From Corynebacterium amycolatum SK46 (GTDB lineage Bacteria > Actinomycetota > Actinomycetes > Mycobacteriales > Mycobacteriaceae), in the NCBI RefSeq assembly GCF_000173655.1, contig NZ_ABZU01000010.1:41329-105328 (forward strand): 64,000 bases of DNA, in the 5' to 3' direction. Shown here piece after piece: positions 27,682-37,267 of the stretch. The notes under the pieces are model-generated. The model did not search any database. It was not told the origin of the DNA and worked only from the letters and a program-made list of their open reading frames with translations. Position 1 is the stretch's first letter, and every line of letters starts with the position of its first letter. A program made the position numbers and the translations under genes.

Positions 27682-29835
27682 TTAAAGCATGCAGGATACG
27701 CAACCCTCGACCTCAGTACCCTCCAGCGCAACCTGACGCAGGCGGATGTAGTACAGAGTCTTAATACCCTTGCGCCATGCGTAAATCTGCGCACGGTTGA
27801 GGTCACGAGTGCTCACCGTGTCCTTGAAGAACAAGGTCAGCGACAGTCCCTGGTCAACATACTTGGTAGCGACCGCGTAAGTGTCAATGATCTTCTCGTA
27901 GCCGATTTCGTAGGCATCCTGGAAGTATTCACGGTTGTCATTGTCCAAGTGCGGAGCCGGGTAGTAAACGCGACCAATCTTGCCCTCCTTGCGAATCTCA
28001 ATCTGAGACGCAATCGGGTGAATCGACGAAGTCGAGTTGTTGATGTAGGAAATCGAACCGGTCGGCGGCACTGCCTGCAGGTTGCGGTTGAACAGGCCGT
28101 ACTCCATGACGTCGGCCTTCAGCTGCGCCCAGTCCTCAGCGTCCGGAATGTGCGCGGTGGAGTTCTCGAAGATCTCCTTGACGTGCTGAGTCTTCGGTTG
28201 AAACTCTGCCGGATCGAAGTTATCGAAGTACTTGCCGCTGGCGTAGTCGGAGTTCTCAAAGTTGACGAACTTCTGACCGCGCTCGCGAGCAATCTTGTTG
28301 GATGCGCGCAGGACAGCGTAGAGCACTGCCGCGAAGTAGGCGTTGGTAAAGTCCAGGCCCTCTTCCGAGCCGTACATAATCTTCTCGCGGCCAAGGTAGC
28401 CGTGCAGATTCATCTGCCCCAGGCCGATCGCGTGAGATCCGTCGTTGCCCTTGCGAATCGATGGCACCGAGTCAATAGAAGTCTGCTCACTGACCGCCGT
28501 CAGGCCACGGATGGCAGTCTCTACAGTGCGACCGAAGTCCGGCGAGTCCATGGTCATCGCAATGTTCAGCGAACCGAGGTTACAGGAAATATCCTCGCCC
28601 ACGTGCTCGTAGGACAGGTCCGCGTTGTAGGTCGACGGGGTGTTGACCTGCAGAATCTCCGAGCAGAGGTTCGACATGTTAATGCGGCCCTCAATCGGGT
28701 TCGCGCGGTTAACCGTGTCCTCGAACATGATGTACGGGTAGCCGGACTCAAACTGAATCTCAGCGATGGTCTGGAAGAACTGACGCGCGTTAATCTTCTG
28801 CTTACGAATACGCGGGTCCTCGACCATATCCGCGTAGTTCTCGGTGATGTTAATGTCCGCGAACGGCTTACCGTAGACGCGCTCGACATCGTACGGGCTG
28901 AAGAGGTACATGTCGTCGTTACGCTTGGCCAGCTCGAACGTAATGTCCGGAATGACAACGCCGAGCGACAGCGACTTGATGCGAATCTTCTCGTCCGCGT
29001 TCTCACGCTTAGTATCCAGGAAGCGCATGATGTCCGGGTGGTGCGCGTGCAGATACACAGCGCCAGCACCCTGGCGAGCACCCAGCTGGTTAGCGTAGGA
29101 GAAGGAGTCCTCCAGCAGCTTCATAACCGGGATGACACCGGAAGACTGGTTCTCGATGTGCTTAATCGGAGCGCCCTGTTCACGCAGGTTACTCAGCAGC
29201 AGCGCTACACCACCGCCGCGCTTGGACAGCTGCAGCGAGGAGTTGATGGCGCGGCCAATGGACTCCATGTTGTCCTCAATACGCAGCAGGAAGCAGCTCA
29301 CCGGCTCGCCGCGCTGGGCCTTACCAGAGTTAAGGAATGTAGGAGTAGCAGGCTGAAAGCGTCCGGCGATGATCTCATCGACCAGGTGCTGCGCGAGCCC
29401 CAAGTCACCGTCGGCAAGCGTGAGGGCAACCATGCAGACACGGTCTTCGTAGCGCTCCAAGTAACGCTTGCCGTCGAAGGTCTTCAGCGTGTATGAGGTG
29501 TAGTACTTGTAAGCACCCAGGAAAGTCTGAAAACGGAACTTGTGGGCGTAGGCCTGCTTGAACAGTGCCTTGACGTCCTCAAATTCGTACTTCTCCAGAA
29601 CCTCGGCCTCGTAGTAATGGTTCTCTACCAGGTAATCGAGCTTCTCCCGCAAGTTATGGAAGAACACAGTGTTCTGATTGACATGCTGCAAGAAGAACTG
29701 CCGCGCAGCCATGCGGTCCTTATCGAACTGAATCTTGCCGTCTTCACCGTACAGATTCAGCAGCGCATTGAGCGCGTGGTAATCCAGCTTGTCCTCGCCC
29801 ACCGGCTCCGCGACCTGCTTGCCCATTTCCGACAC
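27682..29835 (-). CDS. nrdE: Class Ib ribonucleotide reductase large subunit
   Basis: 717 residues from GTG at 29835, chosen because AAAGGAG lies 5-6 bases upstream; an ATG 21 bases earlier is less likely. Reduces ribonucleoside diphosphates. Active-site residues: [20 protein letters not shown] (first Cys), [10 protein letters not shown] (NxCxE thiyl radical Cys and Glu), and the C-terminal VEGCVSCML (CxxC that shuttles electrons from NrdH). The N-terminal ATP-cone is absent, as expected for NrdE. Third gene of nrdHIE. Confidence 0.98.
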   Translation of the reverse strand: MSEMGKQVAEPVGEDKLDYHALNALLNLYGEDGKIQFDKDRMAARQFFLQHVNQNTVFFHNLREKLDYLVENHYYEAEVLEKYEFEDVKALFKQAYAHKFRFQTFLGAYKYYTSYTLKTFDGKRYLERYEDRVCMVALTLADGDLGLAQHLVDEIIAGRFQPATPTFLNSGKAQRGEPVSCFLLRIEDNMESIGRAINSSLQLSKRGGGVALLLSNLREQGAPIKHIENQSSGVIPVMKLLEDSFSYANQLGARQGAGAVYLHAHHPDIMRFLDTKRENADEKIRIKSLSLGVVIPDITFELAKRNDDMYLFSPYDVERVYGKPFADINITENYADMVEDPRIRKQKINARQFFQTIAEIQFESGYPYIMFEDTVNRANPIEGRINMSNLCSEILQVNTPSTYNADLSYEHVGEDISCNLGSLNIAMTMDSPDFGRTVETAIRGLTAVSEQTSIDSVPSIRKGNDGSHAIGLGQMNLHGYLGREKIMYGSEEGLDFTNAYFAAVLYAVLRASNKIARERGQKFVNFENSDYASGKYFDNFDPAEFQPKTQHVKEIFENSTAHIPDAEDWAQLKADVMEYGLFNRNLQAVPPTGSISYINNSTSSIHPIASQIEIRKEGKIGRVYYPAPHLDNDNREYFQDAYEIGYEKIIDTYAVATKYVDQGLSLTLFFKDTVSTRDLNRAQIYAWRKGIKTLYYIRLRQVALEGTEVEGCVSCML

Positions 29836-29962
29836 GTTGACTCCTTTAATATTCATTTGCCTGCGCAGGGTCTGTTCAAACACTGCCCAGAGCAATCCAA
29901 TCTAGCTATTTTCCTCGCGCACCGCTTTACGACGGCTTCCGCGAGCGTTCCCATTCGGTTGT

Positions 29963-29991
29963 CCTCAGTGCCCCTTCCCTCGACACTGAGG
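29963..29991 (-). other. Intra-operon hairpin between nrdI and nrdE
   Basis: CCTCAGTG/CACTGAGG stem with a 13-base loop in the 165-base nrdI-nrdE gap. On the minus strand no T tract follows, so it looks more like an mRNA processing or stability element than a terminator. Confidence 0.45.
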
Positions 29992-30000
29992 CTAGCCAAC

Positions 30001-30423
30001 TTAAGCGCTGGCCCTACCGTGGAAGAACTCCTCTAGCCCTTCTCGGACTCGCTGCACATCGTGGTCGGTTCCCATCAGCTCGAAGCGATATAGATATGGA
30101 ACCTTGCACTTGTAGGAGATCACATCCCCTGCTTTACAGAAGTCCTCACCGAAGTTGATATTGCCGGCAGCAATCACACCTCGGATGAAAGAGCGGTTGT
30201 GCTCGTTATTAAGAAATTTAATGACCTGCGGTGGAACTGGCCTTGAGTTACCACCGCTGATGGAAGCGCCGCCACCATAAGTCGGACAAATGAGGACATA
30301 GGGCTCATCGACGATAAGCTCCGGCTCATTACGACGGATGGGAATGCGGGCATTTTTGATACCTAGCTTTTCAACAAACTTGTGTGTATTCCCCGTCGCC
30401 GAGGAGAAATACACCACCAGCAT
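30001..30423 (-). CDS. nrdI: NrdI flavodoxin-like protein
   Basis: 140 residues from ATG at 30423 (AAGGGTGA upstream). FMN protein that supplies the oxidant for assembling the dimanganese radical cofactor of Nrd[19 protein letters not shown] is the FMN phosphate loop; [20 protein letters not shown] and [18 protein letters not shown] are NrdI signatures. Second gene of nrdHIE, 85 bases after nrdH. Confidence 0.97.
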   Translation of the reverse strand: MLVVYFSSATGNTHKFVEKLGIKNARIPIRRNEPELIVDEPYVLICPTYGGGASISGGNSRPVPPQVIKFLNNEHNRSFIRGVIAAGNINFGEDFCKAGDVISYKCKVPYLYRFELMGTDHDVQRVREGLEEFFHGRASA

Positions 30424-30508
30424 GAGAGCTTCACCCTTTACATCGCAAAACCCCCGCAATCTTCGTTTCCCGGGTGGTCAACGAAATCTGCGGGGAGGTG
30501 TGTGAATC

Positions 30509-30733
30509 TTAAGCTGCCTGGAGAGCCTTAATGCGGTCCGGGCGGAAACCCGACCAGGTCTCAGTGCCAGTGTCAACGACCGGCGCCTGGAGGTGACCGA
30601 GAGCCATGACGTAATCCCGAGCCTCATCATCCATGGTGATGTCGACGATATCGTAGGCAATTCCAGCCTTATCGAGGGCACGAGTGGTAGCGCGGCACTG
30701 GACACATGCAGGCTTGCTGTAAACGGTAACCAT
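30509..30733 (-). CDS. nrdH: Glutaredoxin-like NrdH-redoxin
   Basis: 74 residues from ATG at 30733. Electron donor to NrdE, reduced by thioredoxin reductase. YSKPACVQCRATTRALDKAG holds the CVQC redox site; TWSGFRPDRIKAL is the NrdH-specific C-terminal motif. First gene of the operon, with two predicted NrdR boxes 180-230 bases upstream. Confidence 0.97.
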   Translation of the reverse strand: MVTVYSKPACVQCRATTRALDKAGIAYDIVDITMDDEARDYVMALGHLQAPVVDTGTETWSGFRPDRIKALQAA

Positions 30734-30915
30734 GACTCTCACAAACTTTCTGGCTTTGGGTAAGACCAATGAATCAGATCGACTTCGTACAAACAACGGA
30801 AGCGGCCGAGGAATCAGCGGATTGATTGAATGACTGAAAGCTCCCGGAGGTTCATGAGAAACCGAGTACGGGTGGCCGACAGATCCTTTTAGCTATCCTT
30901 GGCTCGACATCGAAA

Positions 30916-30963
30916 ACACTACACTTGGTGCCTAAAAAACTCTAGTCATACTAGATGTAGTAC
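30916..30963 (-). promoter_or_regulatory. Predicted pair of NrdR boxes upstream of nrdHIE
   Basis: Two 16-bp sites, 30916-30931 (ACACTACACTTGGTGC) and 30948-30963 (ATACTAGATGTAGTAC), each matching the consensus ACACWATATMTWGTGT at about 11 positions and spaced start-to-start by 32 bases (three helical turns), the arrangement typical of NrdR repressor sites. A TAGTAT in the distal site on the minus strand could be the -10 element. Confidence 0.6.
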
Positions 30964-31217
30964 TCACAACCATGGTATTCCCTGTTCGGAGATCTCTGGC
31001 GCACAAGATGTTGTACACAGACGCACCACAACCTTGTAATTTCACGCTAAAAATTCTAGAAAATCGTAGAAAAACAACTATCGGTGCTTTTTGGTTAACC
31101 CAATTACTGCAAGACGACCCGAGGCCGAACCCACCAATGCCAGACACCGCAGCACCCCTCCCCTCCCTGCCCGCCCCTGCCCAACTTCGGATCCAGCAGC
31201 GAACTCAAAATCACGGT

Positions 31218-31249
31218 CTGCACATGTGAACACGGGCTGCACATGTGAA
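31218..31249. repeat. Two-copy direct repeat containing CACATGTG palindromes
   Basis: CTGCACATGTGAA occurs at 31218-31230 and again at 31237-31249, a 19-base period. Each copy contains the perfect palindrome CACATGTG, so the element offers two symmetric sites on nearly the same face of the helix. It lies between rpmJ and nrdH promoters. Possible regulator binding sites; no known regulator recognised. Confidence 0.6.
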
Positions 31250-31380
31250 ACTGTGCGAGTCTATGACACTTTCAAGCCATTTTTCGGGCAATTTTTGCCA
31301 TAACCGTAGTCAGTAACTTCCATCGCCCCACCGCCGCCAGACATAAACGCTGTCACCGCCTGAACCTACCCCTCTAAAAA

Positions 31381-31436
31381 CCAAAAACCGCAACCTTTAG
31401 CCACAGTAAAACTGCGGCTTCAGATTGCGGTTTTGG
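31381..31436 (-). terminator. Terminator downstream of rpmJ
   Basis: Long stem CCAAAACCGCAA/TTGCGGTTTTTGG with an inner hairpin (AGCCGCAGT/ACTGTGGCT); on the minus strand T-rich sequence lies in and after the distal arm. Confidence 0.7.
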
Positions 31437-31481
31437 CAATAAATGAGGAAGCTATTTGCTTCGCGCTAGCCTGAATAAGGC

Positions 31482-31604
31482 TTAGCCCTGGCGGGCCTTG
31501 AAGCGCGGCTCCTTCTTGTTGATCACGTAGACCTTGCCACGACGGCGCACGACCTGAGCGCCCGGCTTGTTCTTCAGCGACCGAAGGGACTTGCGGACCT
31601 TCAT
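31482..31604 (-). CDS. rpmJ: Ribosomal protein bL36, zinc-free form
   Basis: 40 residues from ATG at 31604, which has AAAGGAG 8 bases upstream. Starts [20 protein letters not shown] and ends EPRFKARQG, as in L36. The Cys3-His zinc ribbon of the standard protein is absent (no Cys at all), which defines the zinc-independent (C-minus) variant. Stand-alone gene with its own terminator. In related bacteria a zinc-containing copy may lie elsewhere in the genome; none is in this window. Confidence 0.95.
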   Translation of the reverse strand: MKVRKSLRSLKNKPGAQVVRRRGKVYVINKKEPRFKARQG

Positions 31605-31854
31605 TCGGGCGCTCCTTTCTACTCGGCTCCGAAACGGGAATGTGCACACTGCACTCTCCCCGGACAATCACCCCAGTGACTGCCTGGCAACGCACCCTTC
31701 CTGATAATCCGAAGAATTATCAAAGAGTATGCGTTACGACACGAGTTACCATACTACCTAATAAGCGGAATAACTCCAAAAATCCGGGGAAACATGTCCT
31801 TTGACGGTCAACCCCAAGATTGCGACTCCCCACGTTGCAACTGCCTCCGCTTCC

Positions 31855-33237
31855 CTACTTGGCAGCGGCAATCATGTACTCGCGGACCTCGGCAAGCGTT
31901 TTACCCGAGGTCTCCGGCACCGCCTTGATGGTAAATACCAGCGCAATTGCGCCCGTGATGGCAAAGAAGAAGAACGACCACGCACCACCGACAGCATCCA
32001 CCATCGGAAGAAATGCCTGCGCCACAAACCAGTTCGCAACCCAGAGCGCGAGTCCTGCCAGCCCCATCCCCAGACCACGGGCCTCTGTCGGGACGATCTC
32101 GGAAATCAGGAGCCAGGTCGCCACTGACACAGCCGCCTGCTGAAACACGATAAATACAGTCATCAGCAGTAGCGACATCATGGCACCGGTCGATGAGTTA
32201 CTCGACAGACCATAGACGGGCGCCAGCACGAGCAGCGAGCTTGCACAGCCCACCAAACCGATAATCAGCATTCGCCGGCGACCAACGCGGTCAATAATGC
32301 TCATACCAATTGCACACGAAATCACCGAGGCGATACCGATGATGATGGAGGTATAGACAGAACTTTCCGTCGACAAGCCAACCTTGTTCATCATCGTCGG
32401 CGCGAAATACATAATCGCGTTCGCGCCCGTGACCTGCTGCGTCACGCCAATAAGCATCGCAATGATGACGGTGCGTCGCACCCACGGGATTTTCACGGCC
32501 CGACGCTCTGCTGCACGCTGATCGGCGCTTGACGACGCCTCACCAACGGCAACCTCAGCCAACGTCGCCTCATCTCCCTGCATCTGACGCAGCACGTCCA
32601 GCGCCTTGCCCTCCTGCCCTCGACGGACGAGATAGGCCGGTGTGTCCGGCAGAACCAGCATGCCGATGAGCAGCACGATGCCGGGGACAGCGCCGAATCC
32701 AAGCATGAGTCGCCAGTTACCGGAGGAGGCTAGGGCGGAGTTGGTGAGGAACGCCACCAGCTGACCAATCACGATCATCAGCGAGTTCAGGCTGACCAGG
32801 CGTCCACGCACATGCGGTGGTGCCATTTCGGAGATGTACATCGGTACGACGATGGAAACACCACCGATACAGACGCCAAGCAAAGTACGCGCAGCACCCA
32901 GCGAAAACGCACTAGTAGCGAAAGCACACCAGATACTGCCGATGATGAAGCCGATCGCTCCGAGCAGGATGGTGCCACGGCGCCCCAGGGAGTCCGCTAC
33001 GCGACCGCCCAGGAACGCACCGATAGCCGCACCAACCAAGAGCATGGCGGTGACAGTGGATTCCTGTCCTGGAGTCAGTTCAAACGAGCGCTGGATATAC
33101 AGCAGCGCGCCCGAGATGACACCGGTGTCGTAACCAAAGAGGAGGCCGCCCAGAGCGGCGATGATAGCCACGGCTATCGACCGAGTTGTGGTGGTTTCCC
33201 GGTTCGGTCCAGTCTTATTCTGTTCGGTTATACTCAC
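31855..33237 (-). CDS. Sugar porter family MFS transporter
   Basis: 460 residues, twelve predicted helices. Sugar-porter marks: [17 protein letters not shown] in helix 1, [10 protein letters not shown] after helix 2, [20 protein letters not shown] after helix 4, [15 protein letters not shown] before the central loop, [12 protein letters not shown] after helix 8, and [11 protein letters not shown] at the end. Probably a proton-coupled importer of a monosaccharide or polyol (IolT-like); the substrate cannot be read off. GTG start at 33237, divergent from nadE. Confidence 0.92.
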   Translation of the reverse strand: MSITEQNKTGPNRETTTTRSIAVAIIAALGGLLFGYDTGVISGALLYIQRSFELTPGQESTVTAMLLVGAAIGAFLGGRVADSLGRRGTILLGAIGFIIGSIWCAFATSAFSLGAARTLLGVCIGGVSIVVPMYISEMAPPHVRGRLVSLNSLMIVIGQLVAFLTNSALASSGNWRLMLGFGAVPGIVLLIGMLVLPDTPAYLVRRGQEGKALDVLRQMQGDEATLAEVAVGEASSSADQRAAERRAVKIPWVRRTVIIAMLIGVTQQVTGANAIMYFAPTMMNKVGLSTESSVYTSIIIGIASVISCAIGMSIIDRVGRRRMLIIGLVGCASSLLVLAPVYGLSSNSSTGAMMSLLLMTVFIVFQQAAVSVATWLLISEIVPTEARGLGMGLAGLALWVANWFVAQAFLPMVDAVGGAWSFFFFAITGAIALVFTIKAVPETSGKTLAEVREYMIAAAK

Positions 33238-33374
33238 GCTGGAAATCTTGCCACCGTCCGGTCAAAGACCCCCTATCCGAACAGCACTTACTCGATAAAG
33301 ATGAGAGTTTTGGCACTCTTAGGGGAGGAAAATCATCCCTTTTCCCGTCCGGAACTAACGGTAGAGTGAGGCTC

Positions 33375-34226
33375 ATGACACCAGTAGGCACACAGGCTTT
33401 CCCACACCCCCTCCAGCCGGAGATTATTAACGACCTCCACGTCCAGCCCACCATCAATGCCGCCGAGGAAATCAGCCGCCGAGTCGATTTTCTCTGCGAT
33501 TATTTCCACGCTGCGCACGCCAAAGGATTCGTGCTCGGAATTTCTGGCGGTCAAGATTCCACACTGGCCGGGCGTCTAGCGCAGTTGGCCGTCGAAAAGC
33601 TTCGCGACGGCGGTGAGGATGCCACTTTCATTGCCATTCGCCTCCCCCACGGCGTGCAAGCCGATGAGGACGACGCACAGGTGGCACTGCAATTCATTCA
33701 ACCTGACCAAAGGCTAACTATCGATATCGAACCGGCCACTGCCGCGATGACCACCCAGGTCACCGATGCCCTGGCCGGCAGCGCTATCAGCGATTTCAAC
33801 AAGGGAAATATTAAGGCCCGCATGCGAATGATTGCCCAGTACGCAGTGGCGGGTGTTGACGGCGCTTTGGTCATCGGCACAGATCACGCCGCGGAGGCAG
33901 TCACCGGCTTCTACACCAAACACGGCGACGGCGCATGCGACCTCGTTCCGCTGCAGGGGCTGAACAAGCGCCAGGGCGCGGCCTTACTCCGTCACCTCGG
34001 CGCACCAGCCAGTACGTGGGAGAAGGTGCCGACGGCCGACTTGGAAGAAGACCGCCCTGCGCTTCCCGACGAAGTTGCACTCGGGGTGACCTATACCGCC
34101 ATCGACGACTACCTCGAAGGCAAGGCCGTCTCAGATGAGGATGCCGCGCGAATCGAGCACCTCTACTCCATTTCCCGGCACAAGCGAGCCGTCCCTCCCG
34201 GGCCGGTCGATTCCTGGTGGTGCTAG
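33375..34226 (+). CDS. nadE: Ammonia-dependent NAD+ synthetase
   Basis: 283 residues from ATG at 33375 (TGAGG upstream). Amidates deamido-NAD to NAD+. [20 protein letters not shown] is the PP-loop (SGGxDS) near residue 55; [13 protein letters not shown] and [20 protein letters not shown] are NadE signatures; PSKRQG-type region is [16 protein letters not shown]. No N-terminal glutaminase domain, so it uses free ammonia, unlike the mycobacterial glutamine-dependent form. Length normal for the short form (about 275). Confidence 0.96.
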   Translation: MTPVGTQAFPHPLQPEIINDLHVQPTINAAEEISRRVDFLCDYFHAAHAKGFVLGISGGQDSTLAGRLAQLAVEKLRDGGEDATFIAIRLPHGVQADEDDAQVALQFIQPDQRLTIDIEPATAAMTTQVTDALAGSAISDFNKGNIKARMRMIAQYAVAGVDGALVIGTDHAAEAVTGFYTKHGDGACDLVPLQGLNKRQGAALLRHLGAPASTWEKVPTADLEEDRPALPDEVALGVTYTAIDDYLEGKAVSDEDAARIEHLYSISRHKRAVPPGPVDSWWC

Positions 34227-34355
34227 GTTACTGTCCAGGGCCACCGATCCAGCACTGTCATACTGCCCAAAAACTTCCTCGCCTGCTATCGCCCACCTGA
34301 GCGGGCTGGACCAACGTCCTGGGCAGAGCAGCAAAACCTCTAAAGACAAAACCCC

Positions 34356-34952
34356 TTAAGAGAAGGCTTCCGCGCCAGCGTCCCAAATAGCTCCAACTGC
34401 GGCCAAGCTGTCTGCCGCACCGGCTTCAGCGCTGGGTTCCAGCACAGGTGAACCATCCTGGACGAGCTCGGCGGTCACCAAACCATGGGCGAACGCCCAC
34501 ATGGCCAATCCCTTAGACTCATCGCCGGCAACCTTAATGAATGCATCGCGAATCCAGGCGTCCAACGACGAAGGCGAGGCGACATTCACGAAATTTGTGC
34601 GACTCATCAGCCGGTAACCATGCGGATCGTCGAGAACTGCCTGGCGGTACGCCTGCAGCAGAGATGCCGAAGTGCATTCCTCATCAATGGCAGCATGAAT
34701 ACGCTTGCCCAGGTTCTCGAGGCTCTCGGTCAGCAGCAGCTGGAGGAGCTCTTCTTTGCCACTGATGTGCTTGTACAGCGATGGCGCTTTCACATCGAGC
34801 CGCGCCGCTAGGCGGCGCATGCTGATAGCACTCCAGCCCGATTCGCGCAGCATCGCGCGCGCTTCATCTACGATCTTCTGCATACGTGGGGACTGCCTGC
34901 GCACATCGGGCTGCGCTGGCACCCCATCGGTCGATTCTATGGTGCACGTCAC
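34356..34952 (-). CDS. TetR family transcriptional regulator
   Basis: 198 residues. N-terminal helix-turn-helix at about 30-70 (MRRLAARLDVKAPSLYKHIS is the recognition region). The C-terminal half is helical and carries no recognisable ligand motif, resembling the TetR_C_33-type domain. Likely binds the palindrome TTGGGT-N6-ACCCAA upstream of its own gene. Convergent with nadE; target genes other than itself are not evident. Confidence 0.9.
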   Translation of the reverse strand: MTCTIESTDGVPAQPDVRRQSPRMQKIVDEARAMLRESGWSAISMRRLAARLDVKAPSLYKHISGKEELLQLLLTESLENLGKRIHAAIDEECTSASLLQAYRQAVLDDPHGYRLMSRTNFVNVASPSSLDAWIRDAFIKVAGDESKGLAMWAFAHGLVTAELVQDGSPVLEPSAEAGAADSLAAVGAIWDAGAEAFS

Positions 34953-34992
34953 ATTTGCGACTGTAACGGGTTGAATCTCGCTTAGGGCGCTT

Positions 34993-35010
34993 TTGGGTAA
35001 TTTAACCCAA
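34993..35010. promoter_or_regulatory. Candidate TetR operator
   Basis: TTGGGT-AATTTA-ACCCAA, an 18-bp interrupted palindrome about 40 bases upstream of the TetR gene start, the usual place for autoregulation. Confidence 0.5.
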
Positions 35011-35076
35011 CAATTTTTAAAAAAACAGCTAACGGCGGTGCTCAGTAACGAAAAGCTGCGTTTGCACGCCGCAAGC

Positions 35077-35114
35077 TTTGCTTTACGACGGAGCCCCCAA
35101 CGTCGTAAAGCAAA
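35077..35114 (-). terminator. Hairpin downstream of PNPOx-like gene
   Basis: Perfect 14-bp stem TTTGCTTTACGACG/CGTCGTAAAGCAAA with a 10-base loop, 18 bases past the stop at 35132. No T tract follows on the minus strand, so efficiency is uncertain. Confidence 0.6.
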
Positions 35115-35131
35115 AGTGCCGGATGTCGCCG

Positions 35132-35566
35132 CTACACTTCGTAGCGATTCGGCTCCTCACCGAGGTGGAAATGGCGACCCGAAACATCATTCGGGGTAAT
35201 GCGCACGTAGTTGTACTTCAACGTCGGCAGCCAGGGCTTCAGCGGCAGCTCATCTGCAGCGTTAATATCCGCGCGGGAGGTGAGAACCTCTGCGTCACCC
35301 TTTACGATGACCGACCATGCCTTCTGAGCATCCTTGTCAACAAAGTCGGCCTCAAAAAGAACATCGTGGTTCAGAGAAACAGTAAAGAGCTTCGACCCCT
35401 CGGCAGTGCGGAAGTAAATGCTCCCCTCATGAACAACGTAGTTCAGCGGGAAAAGATCCATATCGTCTTTACGACGAACGACCAGGCGCCCAAAAGTCTG
35501 CGAAGCCAGCAGCTCAAGGGATTCTTCGGTGGACAGTTTCTGAATAATGGAGTCGTTGTGTGCCAT
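35132..35566 (-). CDS. Pyridoxamine 5'-phosphate oxidase-like flavin-binding protein
   Basis: 144 residues from ATG at 35566; upstream codons in frame lack a binding site. Split-barrel fold of the Pyridox_ox_2 type: QTFGRLVVRRKDDMDLFPLN in the first strands, IYFRTAEGSKLFTVSLNHDVLFEAD for the flavin phosphate region, and a FHLGEE end. Members bind FMN, heme or F420; the substrate is unknown. A role in vitamin B6 synthesis is unlikely at this length. Confidence 0.82.
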   Translation of the reverse strand: MAHNDSIIQKLSTEESLELLASQTFGRLVVRRKDDMDLFPLNYVVHEGSIYFRTAEGSKLFTVSLNHDVLFEADFVDKDAQKAWSVIVKGDAEVLTSRADINAADELPLKPWLPTLKYNYVRITPNDVSGRHFHLGEEPNRYEV

Positions 35567-35665
35567 ACCCCCAGTATTCCACCGTTCAGACAAAGTTGCT
35601 ACAGCCATACGGATTACCAATCATTGAGGTAAACGGCGAGCACCCCCAGGGGTAGATACAAGAAA

Positions 35666-35690
35666 CCCCCCGGTCATAACGACCGAGGGA
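35666..35690 (-). terminator. Terminator of tRNA-Ala(GGC)
   Basis: Stem CCCTCGGTC/GACCGGGGGG with a 5-base loop and TTTC on the minus strand, 9 bases past the tRNA 3' end. Confidence 0.8.
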
Positions 35691-35698
35691 TTTCATAC

Positions 35699-35774
35699 TG
35701 GTGGAGCTAACGGGATTCGAACCCGTGACCCCCACACTGCCAGTGTGATGCGCTACCAGCTGCGCCATAGCCCC
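35699..35774 (-). tRNA. tRNA-Ala (anticodon GGC)
   Basis: 76 bases including an encoded CCA. Acceptor GGGGCTA/TAGCTCC, anticodon stem CACAC/GTGTG with loop TGGCAGT (anticodon GGC), T-arm CGGGTTCGAATCCCG. Minus strand. Confidence 0.97.
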
Positions 35775-35949
35775 AGAATCAACATCGAAGTGGCTTTCAC
35801 CCTCCGCTGTGGACTCCTCAAAGGCTACATGGCACTGTCATGTATCACCAAATCCGCATGTAGAACACTCTTTTACGTATTCGCCGAGTGCCCCAGAGCG
35901 AATCTGCCGAACATGAACTGAAGATGAATCGTGTGAGCGTGCACGGAAC

Positions 35950-36681
35950 CTAGCGCAGGGCCACCTTGACCCACTGCCCCAGTCCGCCATCACCGGAAAT
36001 GTTCTCCAGAATATCCTTGCCATCGACAAAGACGTGTGGCGAGGAAACCTTGCCCAGGCGCTTCTCAAGGTCATCGAAGTTGGCATTTGCACTTGCCTTG
36101 GCCTCGGTGGTGTCGATGCCGGAACGGACCTCGCTGACGATTTCGTCAGCAACACCGAGCTGCTCCAGGCGGTCAGCCAGCTCATCATTGCTCCACGTGA
36201 CGGAGTTCTGCTGGTCAGCCATCATCATTGTGTGGAAGTTCCAATATGCGCGAGCATCGCCGGTCTCAGCAATCTTGCGGGCAATCGCGTAGACGCGAGT
36301 GGAGTGACCGTCACGCTGCTCCTTCTCCTGACCATCCAGGAAGTTCAGCGTGCGGTATTCAGCGACAAGCTTGCCGTCGTTTAGCGCCTTGAGCTCATCA
36401 CCGTGGCCCTCTTCGCTCATCTGAGCACAGTAGTGGCACGAGAAGTCCTCAAAAATCGTGGCCGTTTTAGCCCCTTCGGCGCCGTCCTTGCTTAGTCGGA
36501 TGACATCGCCGTCGAGTGCGACGGCGAAGTCGACGTCCTCATCTGGCAGTCCCTCAATCGGCTGCGACCGACCGATGTAAATAACGCCACCAATAACAAC
36601 TGCAACGACAGCAAGAAGAGCAATCAGGCCGACGACGAAACCACTGCCCTTTTCATTTGGATTCTTAATCTTCTGACTCAC
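35950..36681 (-). CDS. Membrane-anchored DsbA-like thiol oxidoreductase
   Basis: 243 residues from GTG at 36681. One N-terminal transmembrane helix (about 14-36), then an extracytoplasmic thioredoxin-fold domain of the DsbA/Thioredoxin_4 type with the redox site FEDFSCHYCAQMSEEG (CHYC) near residue 79 and the cis-Pro region SSPHVFVDGKDI near 212. Probably makes disulfides in exported proteins. The next gene downstream (92 bases before 36773 in gene order reversed) encodes a MauE/DoxX-like protein with its own Cys pair; the two may pass electrons to each other. Start uncertain by a few codons; no strong ribosome binding site. Confidence 0.88.
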   Translation of the reverse strand: MSQKIKNPNEKGSGFVVGLIALLAVVAVVIGGVIYIGRSQPIEGLPDEDVDFAVALDGDVIRLSKDGAEGAKTATIFEDFSCHYCAQMSEEGHGDELKALNDGKLVAEYRTLNFLDGQEKEQRDGHSTRVYAIARKIAETGDARAYWNFHTMMMADQQNSVTWSNDELADRLEQLGVADEIVSEVRSGIDTTEAKASANANFDDLEKRLGKVSSPHVFVDGKDILENISGDGGLGQWVKVALR

Positions 36682-36772
36682 ACCGCTTACGATAGCGGTG
36701 TTTTCTTGCCAATGGCACAATTGCGCCTGAGAAAACGGAAATGGTTGTTAGGCTTCCCCTCTAGCCAGCGGA

Positions 36773-37213
36773 CTAGGCGTAAATGGCAAACTTCTTCCAC
36801 GGCCACACGTACACGAATACAGCCAAGGCCAGAAAACCAATATCTCGGGCGATTTCCGTCAGATACGTAGCGGGGCCAGCGTTCTCGTCGTAGCCACCGC
36901 CACCAAAGCAACCGCAGTCAATCTGCAGGCCGCGCGCCCACGCCGAGATAATGCCGCCTATAAACACCAGCAAGAGCGCGCAAGACAACACTGCTACCGG
37001 GCGCAGGAAAAGCCCCAATACCAGCAGGAGTCCAAGGATGACTTCGAAGGCGGGCAGCGCAACCGCTACCATCGGCACCAAATCGCTCGGCAGCAGCTCA
37101 TAAGCTTGCACTGCCTGACGCGATTCCAGCGGGTTCAGCAGTTTGATAAGACCCGAGTACAACCAAACTGCAGCCAGGCCGAATCGTGCTACCACGCCTA
37201 CGAAATTCTTCAT
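36773..37213 (-). CDS. MauE/DoxX family membrane protein with CGC motif
   Basis: 146 residues, four predicted transmembrane helices. Start MKNFVGVVARFGLAAVWLYS and GLIKLLNP match the MauE/DoxX group. LQIDCGCFGGGG between helices 3 and 4 holds two cysteines, like the redox Cys of MauE proteins and DsbB-type quinone-linked partners. Adjacent to and upstream of the DsbA-like gene on the same strand, so likely its redox partner. That function is inference. Confidence 0.82.
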   Translation of the reverse strand: MKNFVGVVARFGLAAVWLYSGLIKLLNPLESRQAVQAYELLPSDLVPMVAVALPAFEVILGLLLVLGLFLRPVAVLSCALLLVFIGGIISAWARGLQIDCGCFGGGGYDENAGPATYLTEIARDIGFLALAVFVYVWPWKKFAIYA

Positions 37214-37267
37214 ACACAGAAATGTTAATACAGGCTAACTGTTTACAGCTAGCCCAACGGCTACCGA

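Larger units (their letters stand above)
30734..31481. other. Long intergenic region between rpmJ and nrdH
   Basis: About 750 bases without a convincing gene. It holds, from the nrdH side: the nrdH leader, the NrdR box pair (30916-30963), about 250 AT-rich then pyrimidine-rich bases, a tandem CACATGTG repeat (31218-31249), and the rpmJ terminator (31381-31436). An 85-codon frame at 30972-31229 (plus) has no ribosome binding site and Pro/Gln-rich low-complexity content, so I leave it out. Confidence 0.6.

Noticed and set aside
27949..29496. Long plus-strand frame antisense to nrdE
   Set aside because: nrdE is certain from its motifs; the antisense frame has no ribosome binding site or recognisable domain.
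30972..31229. 85-codon frame in the rpmJ-nrdH gap
   Set aside because: No ribosome binding site, Pro/Gln-rich low-complexity ending and atypical codon use; treated as noncoding.
31855..33237. Recent horizontal transfer of the sugar transporter
   Set aside because: No mobile element, flanking repeat or clear change in base composition near it; the gene looks native.
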